NCBI GenBank assembly: GCA_001642005.1
Contig: LWCA01000018.1
Span: forward strand, 18,488 to 82,487
Source: Intoshia linei
Lineage: Eukaryota > Orthonectida > Rhopaluridae
Length of the DNA stretch: 64,000 nucleotides
Direction: 5' to 3'
Part shown: positions 10,997 through 23,101 of the stretch, piece after piece
Numbering within the stretch: the first letter of the stretch is position 1
Layout: each line of letters starts with the position of its first letter
The notes under the pieces: generated by a model
What the model was told of the DNA's origin: nothing
The model's database searches: none
Seen by the model: the letters and a program-made list of their open reading frames with translations, nothing else
Program-made: the position numbers and the translations under genes

Positions 10997-12225
10997 GGGT
11001 TTCTTAACCTTTTTTAAATTGAGCACCCCCGTTATCCAGATCAATTATTTCTAGACCCTTTTAACAATATAAAATGACACTTTAAAATTCAACTTAAAAA
11101 TCGTATTTTATTGAGATTTAAATAATTACTAGAAATGAAATATTTTCTAATAAAGAAAGTTGGGTACATATTTAGTAATATTTTCAAATATTAAATCAAC
11201 AAATATAAATTGATAAAAAATTAATTTATATGGTTTTATTTGCACATTCAACGACTTGCCCATGAAATGTGTACAATGTACATTTCACAGTTATACACAT
11301 TCAATGCAACATACATAACTTGAAAAAAAATTAATAAAATTAAATTTAGAATGATGTAAGTTAAAGTAAATACTCAATTGTTATGTAAATTTCCAACATT
11401 TATTATAAGCAAGTAGTTTTCACCACATTAAAAACTCATCATTTAATATTAACATTGAAAATGAAATTGATAAAATTCCTAATACTTTCAACTCTGCTAG
11501 CTACATCAATCAATGGAACATATATTTATGCAATAGAATCAAACACATACGTATCTCATCTTGTACATTTAATGAATTTATCATACGATGATTTAAAATT
11601 TGAATTAATCCATGAATTTAGTGGAAATAAATGCAATGCTATGGCACTAATTTACCTTATGGTACCTTCGATCGTATACGTCTTCATTTTTGGAATAATT
11701 ATGACCATTAACCCTAAATTTACTATTGAGTTTTACAAATTGCGTAGAAGTCTGTATATAATATTTAATCTCGTATTGAAAGCTATAATACCGCTTGTAT
11801 ACATTTTTGCAAACTTTTCACATTTGTTTTATAAAGATGGTATTAAGGAATATAAAATGGAACATTTAAACGAAATAGGCGATTTGTTTTTAAAGACGTT
11901 TAAAATTAATTTGATAAATTATATTGTAATGGAAAAATTCTTAGATATCCCTAATTTATTTATTGCGACTATTGCCGGTGTGGCATTCAATGTTTGGACA
12001 ACTACACTTTATGCATACATTTTAAAAAAGAGTAGAGACATTATCAAAATCAAATACATGAATATGGATTTTATTCAAATAATTCATGTCAGTCAAAATG
12101 CAATTTGCAAGTAATGTTTGGGTTGTTGATTTAATATTTGAAAATATTAATAAATATTTACCCAACTTGCTTTATTAGAAAATAAGTTAAGAAATTATTT
12201 AATTTCTAGTAATTATTTCAATCAT
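10997..12225. mobile_element. Inverted-repeat unit enclosing an orphan membrane-protein gene
   Basis: The left end starts with CAGGGTTTCTTAACC, an hAT-type terminus; a related terminus lies at 58340. The block 11117-11205 is repeated inverted at 12124-12225 with high similarity, except for an insertion of about 16 bases in the right copy. Between the arms lies the 219-codon frame 11455-12114, whose stop codon is about ten bases before the right arm. The outer right terminus is missing or too diverged to see. Confidence 0.6.
11455..12114 (+). CDS. Unknown membrane protein with signal peptide, 219 aa, intronless
   Basis: I do not recognise this family. The single uninterrupted frame starts MKMKLIKFLILSTLL and has a clear signal peptide (about residues 1-24). 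It has hydrophobic segments near residues 65-86 and 101-122 and a third around 165-192, and ends in a lysine-rich, probably cytoplasmic tail. Codon use looks ordinary and no stop interrupts it, which is notable in such AT-rich DNA. It lies between a pair of 90-100 base inverted repeats, with the stop almost touching the right arm, so it is either cargo of a mobile element or a host gene flanked by two insertions. It has no introns, unlike most genes here. Confidence 0.55.
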   Translation: MKMKLIKFLILSTLLATSINGTYIYAIESNTYVSHLVHLMNLSYDDLKFELIHEFSGNKCNAMALIYLMVPSIVYVFIFGIIMTINPKFTIEFYKLRRSLYIIFNLVLKAIIPLVYIFANFSHLFYKDGIKEYKMEHLNEIGDLFLKTFKINLINYIVMEKFLDIPNLFIATIAGVAFNVWTTTLYAYILKKSRDIIKIKYMNMDFIQIIHVSQNAICK

Positions 12226-12229
12226 TTTA

Positions 12230-12819
12230 ATTTATTTATATTTACACGAGTTTACTGGTGTAACTCAAACTAGGTGCATACTTTTCCACCGGCTAATTAT
12301 AATACCAACAAAATGGAATTTTGTGTGAATGTAAAATGTTTCCGAAAAATTGGTGTCAAGTGAGTCATTCGCCTACATTGAAAGCAACTCTGTTTAACCT
12401 TACGCGTCATTTACGCGTCATCAATGTATTTTTACTTTCAGCAGCCAATAGAGTGCAAAGATTGGATACGTTCATTAGTAAAAATAGTCACTATATTTTG
12501 AAGAAATAACTGTTTTTAATCATCGATTTTGTTAATTAATCATATTAATGTTTTGATCAAATTTTTATGTTTTTTTACAATTTTTTAAATATTTTGAAGA
12601 TAATTTTAAGTTGAAAATCACTGATCACTGCTCAGTTGTATATTTTGCATAGTAGAATAATATTCATTACGTATTACAGTAGTACAATAGCATTGTAAAT
12701 TATACAATGTATAATATATCGTACATGTGATCTAGTGTCAATTTGGCCAAATATGGGTTACCAAATATGATCATTAATCAAGCTACTTTAAATTCAAACT
12801 AAATTTTAGAATGGATAAT
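12230..12819. other. Intergenic, nothing recognised
   Basis: AT-rich spacer. The short frame at 12321-12509 shows no family features and I do not regard it as a gene. Confidence 0.5.
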
Positions 12820-13053
12820 TTAACTTCCTAAATACATAATAAAAAACAATAAAAAAGCGGCTAGTATTGTTGTAATATCAACGTTAGAATAATTAGTCTG
12901 AATATTGAAAAATAATACAATAAAATAAAATTTTAAATCAATTGTTGGAATTTTCGCTTCTTCATTGTAAATACACTGATTGTAATTAAAGTAATTGTAA
13001 TTGTACTGAATAATAATGTACACCGGTGTTATTGGATTTAAAAATAAATACAT
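12820..13053 (-). CDS. Possible small membrane protein, about 60-77 aa
   Basis: An ATG-initiated frame on the minus strand starts MYLFLNPITP and ends with a strongly hydrophobic segment (TTILAAFLLFFIMYLG) just before TAA. A 48-base GT-AG intron (about 13023 down to 12976) could be removed in frame, giving NPITP joined to CIYNEEAKIPTID. Two membrane spans are likely. The family is not recognised and the frame could be fortuitous. Confidence 0.3.
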   Translation of the reverse strand: MYLFLNPITPVYIIIQYNYNYFNYNQCIYNEEAKIPTIDLKFYFIVLFFNIQTNYSNVDITTILAAFLLFFIMYLGS

Positions 13054-13149
13054 ACCTATTAATATAAAATATAATAAATAAATATAACAACAAGTGAAAA
13101 TAACCGTTGAATCATGTTTTATAATAATTTTGAAGATTAAACGTTTAAA

Positions 13150-13604
13150 ATGTCAAGCCAAGCATCATATAACAAGTCAGATCCTAGTCAATTTGATAAT
13201 ATCTGTGCAAATTTATTAAATTCATATACCAATGTTCAAATTGCTCTTGATAATGTATATAAAATAATAAAAGTAGTGTGTAATAATGTACTTAGATTTC
13301 AAATATTAAGACAGAGTTAATCAAGAATAAATTACCATTAACGGCCCTTTCTAAATTAACCACTGGAACCTCATATCTTTATAGAAGGTAAATGTTTTAA
13401 TTTTGATGAAAAAATTTATTTATTGCATGTTTTAGTATAAGCGAACTTTCTGTACCCTGTTATGAAATTGTTCGAATTATAAAATTAAATTCACAAGCAT
13501 GGGAAGACAAAAACAAAATGATCACCCAAATGCATCAAAAATACAAAATTATACAGGGACAATTAAATGTAGCCATTCGATATTTACAACTGCAACGTAT
13601 TTAA
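13150..13604 (+). CDS. Small helical protein, about 121 aa, three exons, unknown
   Basis: Exons 13150-13254, 13296-13387 and 13436-13604 join in phase and sum to 366 nt. The product starts MSSQASYNKSDPSQFDNICA and ends QLQRI. It has no signal peptide or membrane span. Most of it is predicted helical, with the C-terminal half (MITQMHQKYKIIQGQLNVAI) suited to a coiled coil. The size and layout resemble small subunits of complexes such as BORC, Mediator or kinetochore, but I cannot name one. The first intron is 41 nt, matching the local intron size class. Confidence 0.6.
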
Positions 13605-15116
13605 TATTTTAAAAATTAAATTATAATTAACAAGGTTTGGTGGTTGAGAATAAGACTAGGATAAATTATGTCAAAATTTTAATTGACAATGTTAAGAATT
13701 AAGTAATTTATTAAGTTTTTCAGTCATATTAATCTGGATTAACATTATTATGCATGTTTTATTGGATTATAAATCAAGTCTTTACTCAAGATCAAAATTT
13801 TGTTTTTTGGAAGAAATTCTGAATGAATGAGTACATTTTTATTAAACTAATTAAATTAACTATTAATTATACATTAATTACATGTTTTTATTTTATAAAA
13901 ATTGTATATAGTACATAATTTTATAATTTATAATAAATCACTTCATTTACAAATTGTTAATTTAAAAACATAAATAACTAGCTTGCATGTTTTGTACTTT
14001 GTACAATGTATTACCAATCCGTCAAGGAGTGGTTCCCAAACGTGTCAAGACAATTTTTATTTTTAAATTCTGGGACAATTAATTACTTCAAATGTTTCGT
14101 TTCCAAATAATATTTTCCATAATAATTTCCAAAAAAAAAGGTATATAGTAAATTTCTTTTTTAAACATGAAGGTTTAACTTAATTTTTCATATATTTTAA
14201 ATGGAAAATTTGTAATAAATGTGATCTGTATTTAAATAAATTTTCCAACTTTTTTTTTCAAATTTATATAATAATGGGCAATTTTTGGTTTTAAACATCA
14301 AGATATAAGTTTTTAAAACGGAAATTTATAATTTTTATGATTTTAAAATATTTACCAAAATGTAGATTTTACAACATACTAGGTTAATTTGATTTTTAAA
14401 AAAAGAAAGATCGTCGATAATCGAGGTTTTTTACCTGAAAAACTCAATTTCTGAAATCAATTAGCGATAAAATATAATACTCGAAAAAATTTATTAGAAA
14501 TTGATGTTTTTAAAATTCTATATCTCTAACTTTTGTAAATAAACTGGAACCCTCTAAAATGTACAACAGTACAAAAAAATATAAAATCTTCTTTAAAATA
14601 TTGTACAAACAAATTTCCATAAAAACCCCCTATGAATTTGCTTCAAAACTGGATAGAACTGTATTATAGTAATTTATATTAAAATTATGTTTTTCGAACA
14701 AACAGCATCCTAGTATTCATTATAACCACATGACAGTTTTTTAAAAATAATTATGATATTGTTATTCATCTTCAATTAATTGAAATTTTTTATTTTTCAT
14801 AAAGCAATTACAGTGAGGCCTTTCAATATCGCCAACTCTCAATACCGCCAATTCTCAATACCGCCACTATTTTTCAATTTTATAACAAACTTATAAGGAA
14901 AATTACCATTACCGCCATAAATATTGAAATACCACAATTGGCGGTATTGAGAGGCCTTACTGTAATTGGAAAATATTTTTTCATTTTTCAATTAATTGAT
15001 TATTTTTCAATAATTTTTACCAATTAATTGCAATTAAATTGATTGCAATCAATTAATTCCAATCCTTGATTATAAGATATTATTTAAATAAATTCTATTC
15101 ATAATTCATTAATTTA
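13605..15116. other. Intergenic or long intron, AT-rich
   Basis: Holds one end of an hAT-like element (agtggttcccaaacg, about 14028) and a TA-flanked miniature element at 14811-14962. No exon was recognised. It may be upstream or intronic sequence of the gene that follows. Confidence 0.5.
14811..14962. mobile_element. pogo/Tc1-like miniature element, 152 bases
   Basis: Termini CAGTGAGGCCTTTCAATA and its near inverse (ending ggcggtattgagaggccttactg) are flanked by TA at 14809-14810 and 14963-14964. The inner repeats of 'caataccgccaa' are also inverted. Confidence 0.8.
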
Positions 15117-18100
15117 GAAACTCAGATAAAAAAAAGTGAATTAAATCATATTCATGAAAATTGGGCTAAATTATACAGTTGTTTAATGTTGAAACGTGGA
15201 TTAGGACGTCGATGGAAATTTAGAATGCAAGAGTTTAAAATGTATAAGAAAATAAGGTACGTAATTAAATATTTTGTAGTAGATATTATTAAATATTAAT
15301 AGACTAATTAAAAATTTTTAATCTAAAATGAGTAATTTAAAAATAGAAGGTTATGTAACTTTATGCCTAAAAGAAAAAATTTATAAATTATAAATTAAAA
15401 TAAAAAAATGACTAAACTCACGTAACCCTAAAAATATATTTGTTGACCCCCGAATCACTACCTTTTAATTACCAAACCTGTCTAACACCATGATATTATC
15501 CAGTGGTTAACCTAAGTTTTTAACTTGTAAAGTCACCGATTTACATTTGTATTTTAAAATTGGTAGTACAATAATGCAATCCATTTTAAACTTTTTTTGA
15601 AATGTAAAAAAGACATGTATAGATAATGATCCCATTTAATTTGATGCCGGAATGATATAAATATTTTTCATTTTTGTCCAAAAAAACCGAGTCTACATTA
15701 CATAGCACAAGATGAAAATTTACAATCTCAAAAAAAAACTTTGTTCTACGGGCTTTGAAAAAAGAGGAGACACCTAAGACACCTAAGAGGAGAGTTGGTC
15801 GTATTATTGATAATTTCGTATTGTTGTAATAATATAATGGTATGGTTTCTTAGAAATTTGTAATTCGCGAAAATTTAATATAAAAATAATTTGGAAATAC
15901 CTGGTTGAAACATTTAATATTTTTAAATAATACAATTTAACTTCAAAAAAATAACCGGTTAGCTCTTAAAAATTTTATATGAAATAATAACAATATGTAT
16001 TAAGTTAATAATTAACTAAACTTGTTATTGTCACTTGCATAGTATTACTTATGTTTGGTGATTTATTCGCATTTCATTTTTAATTTACCGTTTATGTGAA
16101 GTGAAAATGGCTTACTCAAATACCTAAAGTTGATTGAAACTCGACAAGTTAATTCTGTGGAACAACTTGATAGTTATACCAGTAGTATAACTAAAATAGA
16201 AACATTTGAAGATGAATCAATTATGGTAAATACTCCATATAAATAATGCATTACTTTAACTATTAGTCAAGTGATGGAAGTATAGTGACACCATCATATG
16301 AATCGGAACAATATGTGGTAATATTAACTATATTAAAGTAATATTGTATACACATGTATAATTGATGAGCTATTTTCGATTTTTCGGTGGATCTCGAGCA
16401 CGATAAGGTCAGTTCTGAATTAGAACTTCTGATCCATATTACACTTTTTCAATCTCACAAATTAGTTTCTTTATTTTTTGCATTATCAAATCTTTAGTCC
16501 ATAAAGTGATATAGAAAATTTTTAGAGGTCTGTAGAATTTTAAGTTTAATACCACTGATAATAATAATTATAATATTAGGAAAAAATAGACGTATGCGTT
16601 GGAACAAAAATAGAAACGGCTGAAAAGGCACTACAAGTATTTAACTACAAATTTGAGAAATTTTTACACATTAAACTGTTGTATCCAGTCACAGAAGATG
16701 TTTTGGAAAAAGTAACGATAAAAATTTTTAATGAAAAGGAAATGATTGACGAAACTTCCATATCACCAAATAATGATGAAAATGATGAATCAAATAAGGA
16801 TCATGACGATATCGATAAATTAAAAAATATTTATAATGAAAGGGAGAACTATTCAAAAGTTAAGTTATGCATTGATGAGTACATTAAAAACAACCAAGAA
16901 ATATGTGTCTTTGAAGGTTTGAAAATGGAACTGTATGAATCGGATCAAGAGGACGTTTATGCACATATTGATATTGATTTGGATGATTTAAATTTATTGG
17001 TATTTTTAATAATTTTAATACATACATCATATACAATGTATACTAAAATACTCCAAACTAGATAGCACGGGTTTCTATTAAAAATTTTTACAAACAGATT
17101 TCGAATTGTATAACATTCTGGATCTGTAAACAATAAAAAAATAATTTTTCTAATAATTTTTTTTTAAAGTTTACTGCGAAAATGTATTATTAATATAAGA
17201 ATCGCTCTGATAAAAAGTTTGGCTATAATTGGTATAATCCAGAGGTGGTGAAGTATTTACTGTTCGAAGGCCGCACTAATGTCTCAAAAAATTTAATAAA
17301 ATACAGCAGTGCTTCTCATGGTGTGAATACGAAAATTTTAGATGATTGGGGGTGAATGATAAATATTTAGTATATTTTATTCAATTTAATAAAATCTAAT
17401 GAAAAACAATATTTCTATTTGATCCCGAAAAAAAAACCTAATTTTACTAACACTTAAGAAAAAAAAATCGCTTATGTATAAAATTAACTGAAAATCCCAT
17501 TTTACCAAAAATTAATATTAAATAAAAAATAATTCAAATTGTTCAGAAATTCGCACCAAATCGTCAATAAGGCCGCATGGGGCTTTAAGGTCACACTTGC
17601 CCCATTTCTGGTATAATGTATATATTGAAAACTTGTAATATAAAATTTTTGTAGGGCTTTCCAGTTACATACACTTTACCGCATAATAGAGATGGAATGG
17701 AACCGGTTGTACCACAATATTTTGGATTAGATGTTAATGCAATTAATGAAAATGAAATTTCAATGATTGCTCCAATAAAATTCAATCTATTATCTTCCAT
17801 TTCTAATAGACCCATCGGAAAAATTGCAATTATATTTTATTGTGAATATAGACTCATACCAGATTATTGGAACCACGAAATTGGACTATTCGGTAATTAT
17901 TTTTAGTTTATAATGTATGCAAATGTACATTGTACAATAAATATTTAAAATTATAAAAAAATCAAACTGAAAAATATTTATAAATTACCAAATTATTTCC
18001 AACTTTCAGCATTTCTCATTCCCATCAGTTTCAATGCTCAAATTAAAAACGTAATTGAAGTTTAAAAAGGTAAAATCAAAAAACCACACTTGTCTAACAA

Positions 18101-21100
18101 TTATTTATTGTAATACAATAATGAAATGATATGTAAAATTCACATAAATATGACCGCCAAATGTTTAAATTAAATACACAGGTAATATACATAAAATGTA
18201 AGATAGTAACTACAATATATAAAAAAACAACACAAAAAAATGCGCCATTTCCATTCTTATCCTTATCATTGTTAAATAATTTCATAATTTGATTTGATTT
18301 AACAATTTTAAAATTAATAGACGAACACGACGAAAGCATTACTGAGGAAGAATCAATAGATGAACAAGTTGTAGAAGAAATTGAAGAGGAGGAAACGAAA
18401 CAAGTTGAAAATCAAGAGTTGCTATTATATAAAAAAAAATTTGACGAAATGGAAAATTTACACCGACAAAAAATTGAAATTTTAAAAAACGATCACAGAT
18501 ATGAATATAAACTAATGACTCAAGAATATGAAAGCACCATAAGTGACTTGAATAAGAAAATTACATCGATGAATAAGCAAATTAAAAAACTGGAAAAATA
18601 CAAAAAGATGAACCCGACTAAAGGACATGTACTCAAAAAGTATAAATAATATTAAAAATAATAAAATATAAAATGATAATACATGTCAATTTTAGATCAA
18701 AATCTCCCTTATTTATCTCACCTCAATTAAAAAATTCACGAAATATTAATATTCAAAATCAAATTAATGATTCCATCTATTCTAATAATGTAATTTTGAA
18801 TAAATTTACATTTATAAATTTTATTCAAACATTTATAAACGTAATTGATTTTTAGATCAATTATAAAAATGATGAGTTATTTGAAGATGTTAATCCTTTG
18901 GATGAAATTTATGTGACTCTCAAAAAAAGAAATGCTCGTAGCATTATAAATGGCGTAAATTTTATTATACTTCATATTAATTTAAAATTTTTTTTAAATT
19001 TAGTTTTTGGAAAGATTAAAAAGAAATCAAGAAAATTCTATGAAATTAAGAAATAAATATTTCCAGTCAATCAAAAAAAGTATCCGGATAGCTACAGAAA
19101 AGTCTTTGATGAATCAATACAAACTTCAACCTAAATTTATCGAATATGGAGAAAGTTGTATTAAAGGTTATACATTATTTATTAAGGAAATATAAGCAAT
19201 TTTTTCGATTGATTTTTAATAATTTTTTTAATTTTTAATTTTATTTGATTTATTTATGTACGTATCGGAAGCTGAGATTTGCGACAATGGCAATAATTTT
19301 AAAACGTTACAAAATTTGTTTTTTAAAGTTTTGGGATGCTTTTATTTTTAAAAAAATGTCAAAATAGTTTTTTACCCCTGAAGGACTCAATTTCGGAAAA
19401 TTAAACTAAGATAATAATAATAAAATAAACACACTCGCTAAAAATTGTATTATAAATTGTGGCTTTTTTAATTCTAAGACTTAATTTTTCAAATAAACGA
19501 TAACGCACACATTCATTTTAAATAAATTATACATTATTCGGAAATATATAGGGATTATTGTAAATTGCCCAATAGGTTTTTAATTTTTTTTTTAAATTTC
19601 TTATAAATAAAAAATAATGTAATTTAGATGTCAGCATACCTGCATTGTTTATGCCAAATCCAAACCCAAATCAAACGTTGATATATAATCCAAGATTGTA
19701 CAAATTTTTCCATTCCTTAAGTAATTGTTAACATTTGTTGATAAAGTATTACACTATTATACATTATATGTATTATAATAATGTAATCAATTAATAATAA
19801 TAACAAATATATAGTAAAGTAGTATTTTGATAAATATACAATTTTATACTATAAAATGTACTTATAATAAATATTTCTATTTTAGACACTACAGATAGAC
19901 TCACTCAATTACCAGCCATTAATAAAATGAGACACTCGAAAAGCGATGTAATTAAATATCAAATAAAAATAATAGTCAGGCGGTTTATAATTAAATTAAC
20001 AATTAATAATTGGGATTTTTTAAATAAATCATGGATGTACAGTAGGGGTGTAATTTTTTATATTTTTTTTCAAAATTTCATGGTCCAAATACTGATAAAG
20101 TTGCGTGTGATAGTTTTATGATAATCGTGAAAAGAAGAAAAATTATTGAAAATTTTTAGTGGAAGATCATGCCATTTTAAAATTTTCATACAAAAATGTT
20201 CTACAAAAACTAAAATATAAAATTTTGGAACACCCCTAATATGCAAGTGTTTAACATAATATACTGTATAAAAAAATGGGTGCGAATTATTGGTTGCTTT
20301 CGAGAATTCTCGAGAAATTTCAATATTCTTAAATTTAAAATTATATTTGAAAATTTTCAAAAATGTAGTTTGTTATATAAATGCAAAATCTTCAAAAAAT
20401 AATCATTTTTAATTGTCGCTATAAATTTAAGCGTGTATAAACAAAATAATTTCAGTTATTATAATAAAAAAACAATATTACATTTTAAGTAATTCAATTC
20501 AATTGTAAGATTTAATTTATTAATTATTAAATTTTATAGTTACATTATTTACAAAAATAAAATAAAAACAATTTTACATCATAAATTAAGTCACAAAAAA
20601 TTTTTTTTGAAAAACACGATTTTACCAATTCAATTACTAGTAAGTTATTATTAATATCAGCATATATATTTTTTTAAATTCTTCAACTCGTTTGATTTTC
20701 AAAAAGATGGACAATTGGGGTTTTTGCCCGTAAGATGTGAGTTTGGGAGGTTGAAATTATGTTTGACAACATCCCCGGAAAAAACTGTAATTGAAATGTG
20801 GACTTTATAAAATTCTAAGACAGGTAGTTTTAAATAAAGCTGAACACACACACAAACAAAAATCGTGTAGCATATTATATAAGTTAGGATAACAAATTAC
20901 TAGATAATATCTATGATAAAAAACTTTTAATTTTTTCATAAATGTTATTTATTTCATGTTGCATTTGGGGTCCAAAAAAATAAATATTTTGAAATAGGGG
21001 TCAGAAGTACTGATTATATTTGAAATATCAGTACACTATTTGAATCGGGAACCACTGGGTTAGACTAAGTAAAGATTTTCAATTTTTTTAATAATTAATT

Positions 21101-21225
21101 AAATTCAATTCAAATTTTAGAAATTTTCAATAATAAATTTATTTGAAATTTCCAACAACTTTAATATTAATGGCGACATTGAAATGGACCAAATATTAGA
21201 CAAATTGGAAGATATTAATAAATAA
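15117..21225 (+). CDS. Large multi-exon coiled-coil protein, C2-like middle, unknown (3' end complete, 5' end uncertain)
   Basis: Exon-like blocks that join in phase: 15117-15256, 16102-16225, 16267-16317, 16580-16999, 17655-17892, possibly a short exon about 18009-18028, 18322 to about 18640, about 18697-18790, 18856-18954, 19004-19166, 19628-19720, 19886-19947 and 21121-21225 (stop TAA). The middle (VCVGTKIETAEKALQVFNYK; later GFPVTYTLPHNRDGMEPVVP) looks like a beta-rich, C2-like region. It is followed by an acidic stretch and a long coiled coil (YKKKFDEMENLHRQKIEILK). The last part has a Pro/Asn motif (LFMPNPNPNQTLIYNPRLYK). A ciliary or centrosomal role is possible from the architecture, and a CCDC33-like protein is one candidate, but I cannot confirm this. 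The splice between 18640 and 18697 did not resolve cleanly. Intron 17000-17654 contains a miniature element. Confidence 0.55.
17240..17610. mobile_element. hAT-like miniature element inside an intron
   Basis: The left end CAGAGGTGGTGAAGTATTTA and right end cacttgccccatttctg are inverted. The flanking 8-mers gtataatc and gtataatg match at 7 of 8, an hAT-type target duplication. Same family as 36059, 51026 and the fragment ending at 57712. Confidence 0.8.
20043..20239. mobile_element. Short inverted-repeat element (TAGGGGTGT ends)
   Basis: TAGGGGTGTaattt at the left is mirrored by gaACACCCCTA at the right over about 197 bases. It lies in the last intron of the preceding coiled-coil gene. Confidence 0.5.
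20295..20530. repeat. Diverged copy of repeat also at 40405-40660
   Basis: Begins with cgagaattctcgagaaattt and shares long matching runs (for example aatattcttaaatttaaaat and caaaataatttcagttatta) with the element at 40390-40971. Confidence 0.65.
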
Positions 21226-21958
21226 ATGTATTCTTATTGTATTTTTTATACATTTATTATAAATGAATCGCTTTTACACATGTATCTGCGAAGAGTTAAT
21301 CAAAATATTTTATATAACGGAGTCCTAGTAAAAATTTAATTTTTTTTAATAATTGTCGTAATAAAATTACATTTTATTAAACTAAAAAAAAAAGAAACGT
21401 ATTTAGGCTAGTACCCATGTATTAGATACCTCTAACCCAGTCATTACCAACCTGTAGGTATATACCCACGAGTGGGTAATCGCGAAATTTGTTCTAAAAA
21501 AATAGGAATTTTTTTATTTTTTTTGTGTCGCATGCATAGTAACGAATGAAATATACTTTTTCCATTTAGTCCTTCAGGATGAAAAACAAAATTTCTTCTT
21601 TATTTTACTATTTTGTAAAATTAGTTTTTTAAAGCATTTTAATTAAATTTACTATTAAAAAATTATATGGATTATTCTAAAACCTGACCATCCAAAATGC
21701 AGTTAAACAATACTGTGGGTAATATCAAAATAAGTACTATAAGGGTAATGTAGTAAAAAAGGTTATGAAACACTGCTCTAATCGGTATGCAAAAATAAAA
21801 CAATGATTATGCTCTATCACGAGAGAGCCCTAATGAAATTTTTAAATGATTAATCATTGCCCTATACCAAAAACGATAAATAAATTTGGGTACTCCCTTA
21901 CTCTTATACATTTCAACGAAACAACAATGTGAAACAAATTAATGAAAATTTATTAATA
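21226..21958. other. Intergenic, nothing recognised
   Basis: AT-rich spacer between two convergent genes. It contains a fragment 'ccagtcattaccaacctgta' that may be an old transposon end. No gene seen. Confidence 0.5.
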
Positions 21959-22387
21959 TTAATTAATTTTAATGTAATTATAAATGGACTTTTTATTGTA
22001 ATTGAATAATTTGGGATTATTTAGGTATTTTACGTCATGAACAATGACAGACATGAGCCCAAATCTTCTAGCTTGCTGAATGAGACCAGAAATGTGTTTT
22101 TCCATGTAAATACATAATCCAGTAATATCTCGTTTTAAAAATTTTCCCGTATAAGGTGACACAAACTGACTGAGCAATCGAATATTTTTATAGTTTAACT
22201 GTATATTGTGTTTACATATAATACACTTTTTTGAACATTGCTTGTATAAATCTTTTCCAGTATCCTCTTGAATTGAAATTACTGGTTTCGATTTTGTTAC
22301 ATATTTGACATTTGGATTTATGTAAGGCAATTTTAATTTTCCCGAATTTGTTTTAAAAATTTTATTCATCATATTTAATAACAACAT
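21959..22387 (-). CDS. MRPS18C: Mitochondrial small-subunit ribosomal protein bS18m (MRPS18C-type)
   Basis: A component of the mitochondrial ribosome small subunit, encoded by a single exon of 142 aa. ATG at 22387 gives an N-terminal extension of about 50 residues that is basic and suited to mitochondrial import. The S18 core follows: KCIICKHNIQLNYKNIRLLS, QFVSPYTGKFLKRDITGLC and QQARRFGLMSVIVHD, all family hallmarks. The C-x2-C of the mitochondrial zinc site is kept and a Cys follows in ITGLC. Among the S18A/B/C paralogues the spacing fits S18C best. The short Asn/Lys-rich tail beyond the core is not conserved. Secure as an S18; the paralogue is slightly less certain. Confidence 0.9.
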   Translation of the reverse strand: MLLLNMMNKIFKTNSGKLKLPYINPNVKYVTKSKPVISIQEDTGKDLYKQCSKKCIICKHNIQLNYKNIRLLSQFVSPYTGKFLKRDITGLCIYMEKHISGLIQQARRFGLMSVIVHDVKYLNNPKLFNYNKKSIYNYIKIN

Positions 22388-23101
22388 ATCTTTTTATTTT
22401 TTTATTATCGACATTTATTATTTAAATTTCAATAAATTTTTCTTTAACACATTTATCACTGATCACTGATCAGTTTTGTTGACCAATACACTGCACTAGT
22501 TACGTATTTTATTTCATCATGTCACGTCATCCATATTTTATGGACCAGACAGACATTTTGATAGTTGACTGCTTACCAAAATTAGATCAAAAAGTATCCA
22601 TTTTGAATTATTTTTCAAAAATTCGTCTGGGTCACCGGTACACATTGATAAACGAATTTACACTGTATTATGGTTTAAAATTTTAGCTAAAATATACATC
22701 TTCATTTTGAGATAATTATGATTAGCTCATTAACTTTTTTATAAACATGTGTTATAAATATCAATATATTAGTATACAATACAATGTAAGTATGTTGTAG
22801 TAATTTGTAATTATAATGTTGGAGCGCTTTAATAGAATGGTATGGTTTTAATGAATGTGCCATTAATTATTCAATTTTAGTACATTGATGTACTATGTTA
22901 ATGCAAGTTAAAAAATTTCATTATATATTGGCTTGTATTAATGTTGCTATAGTTCCATTTAAATGAATTGTAAAATGTGCTAAAAAAAGGATAATTAATT
23001 AATAATTGCTTCTACTTATTAATCAAGTATCAACAATTAATTTTCATTTTACAAATAATGTGATACAAGTTAAATCAACTTTGAATAATCCTCAAATAAA
23101 A
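22388..23101. other. Intergenic, nothing recognised
   Basis: Divergent promoter region between the S18 gene and an orphan gene. It holds 'cactgatcactgatcagttt' near 22456, a partly palindromic run. No other structure was identified. Confidence 0.5.

Noticed and set aside
12321-12509. 62-codon frame
   Set aside because: Short, no start context, no conserved pattern, and the right position to be chance in open AT-rich DNA.
13273-13295. A 23-nt intron in the gene at 13150
   Set aside because: It restores the frame, but a 41-nt intron using the donor at 13255 also keeps phase and matches the local size class, so the ultrashort version is unnecessary.
20070-20360. 96-codon minus-strand frame
   Set aside because: It spans two different repeat elements (20043-20239 and 20295-20530), so it cannot be a conserved gene.
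23006-23101. Upstream extension of the orphan gene at 23102
   Set aside because: The frame stays open but has no ATG. A TTG start is not credible in an animal nuclear gene, so I kept the first ATG and note a possible upstream intron.
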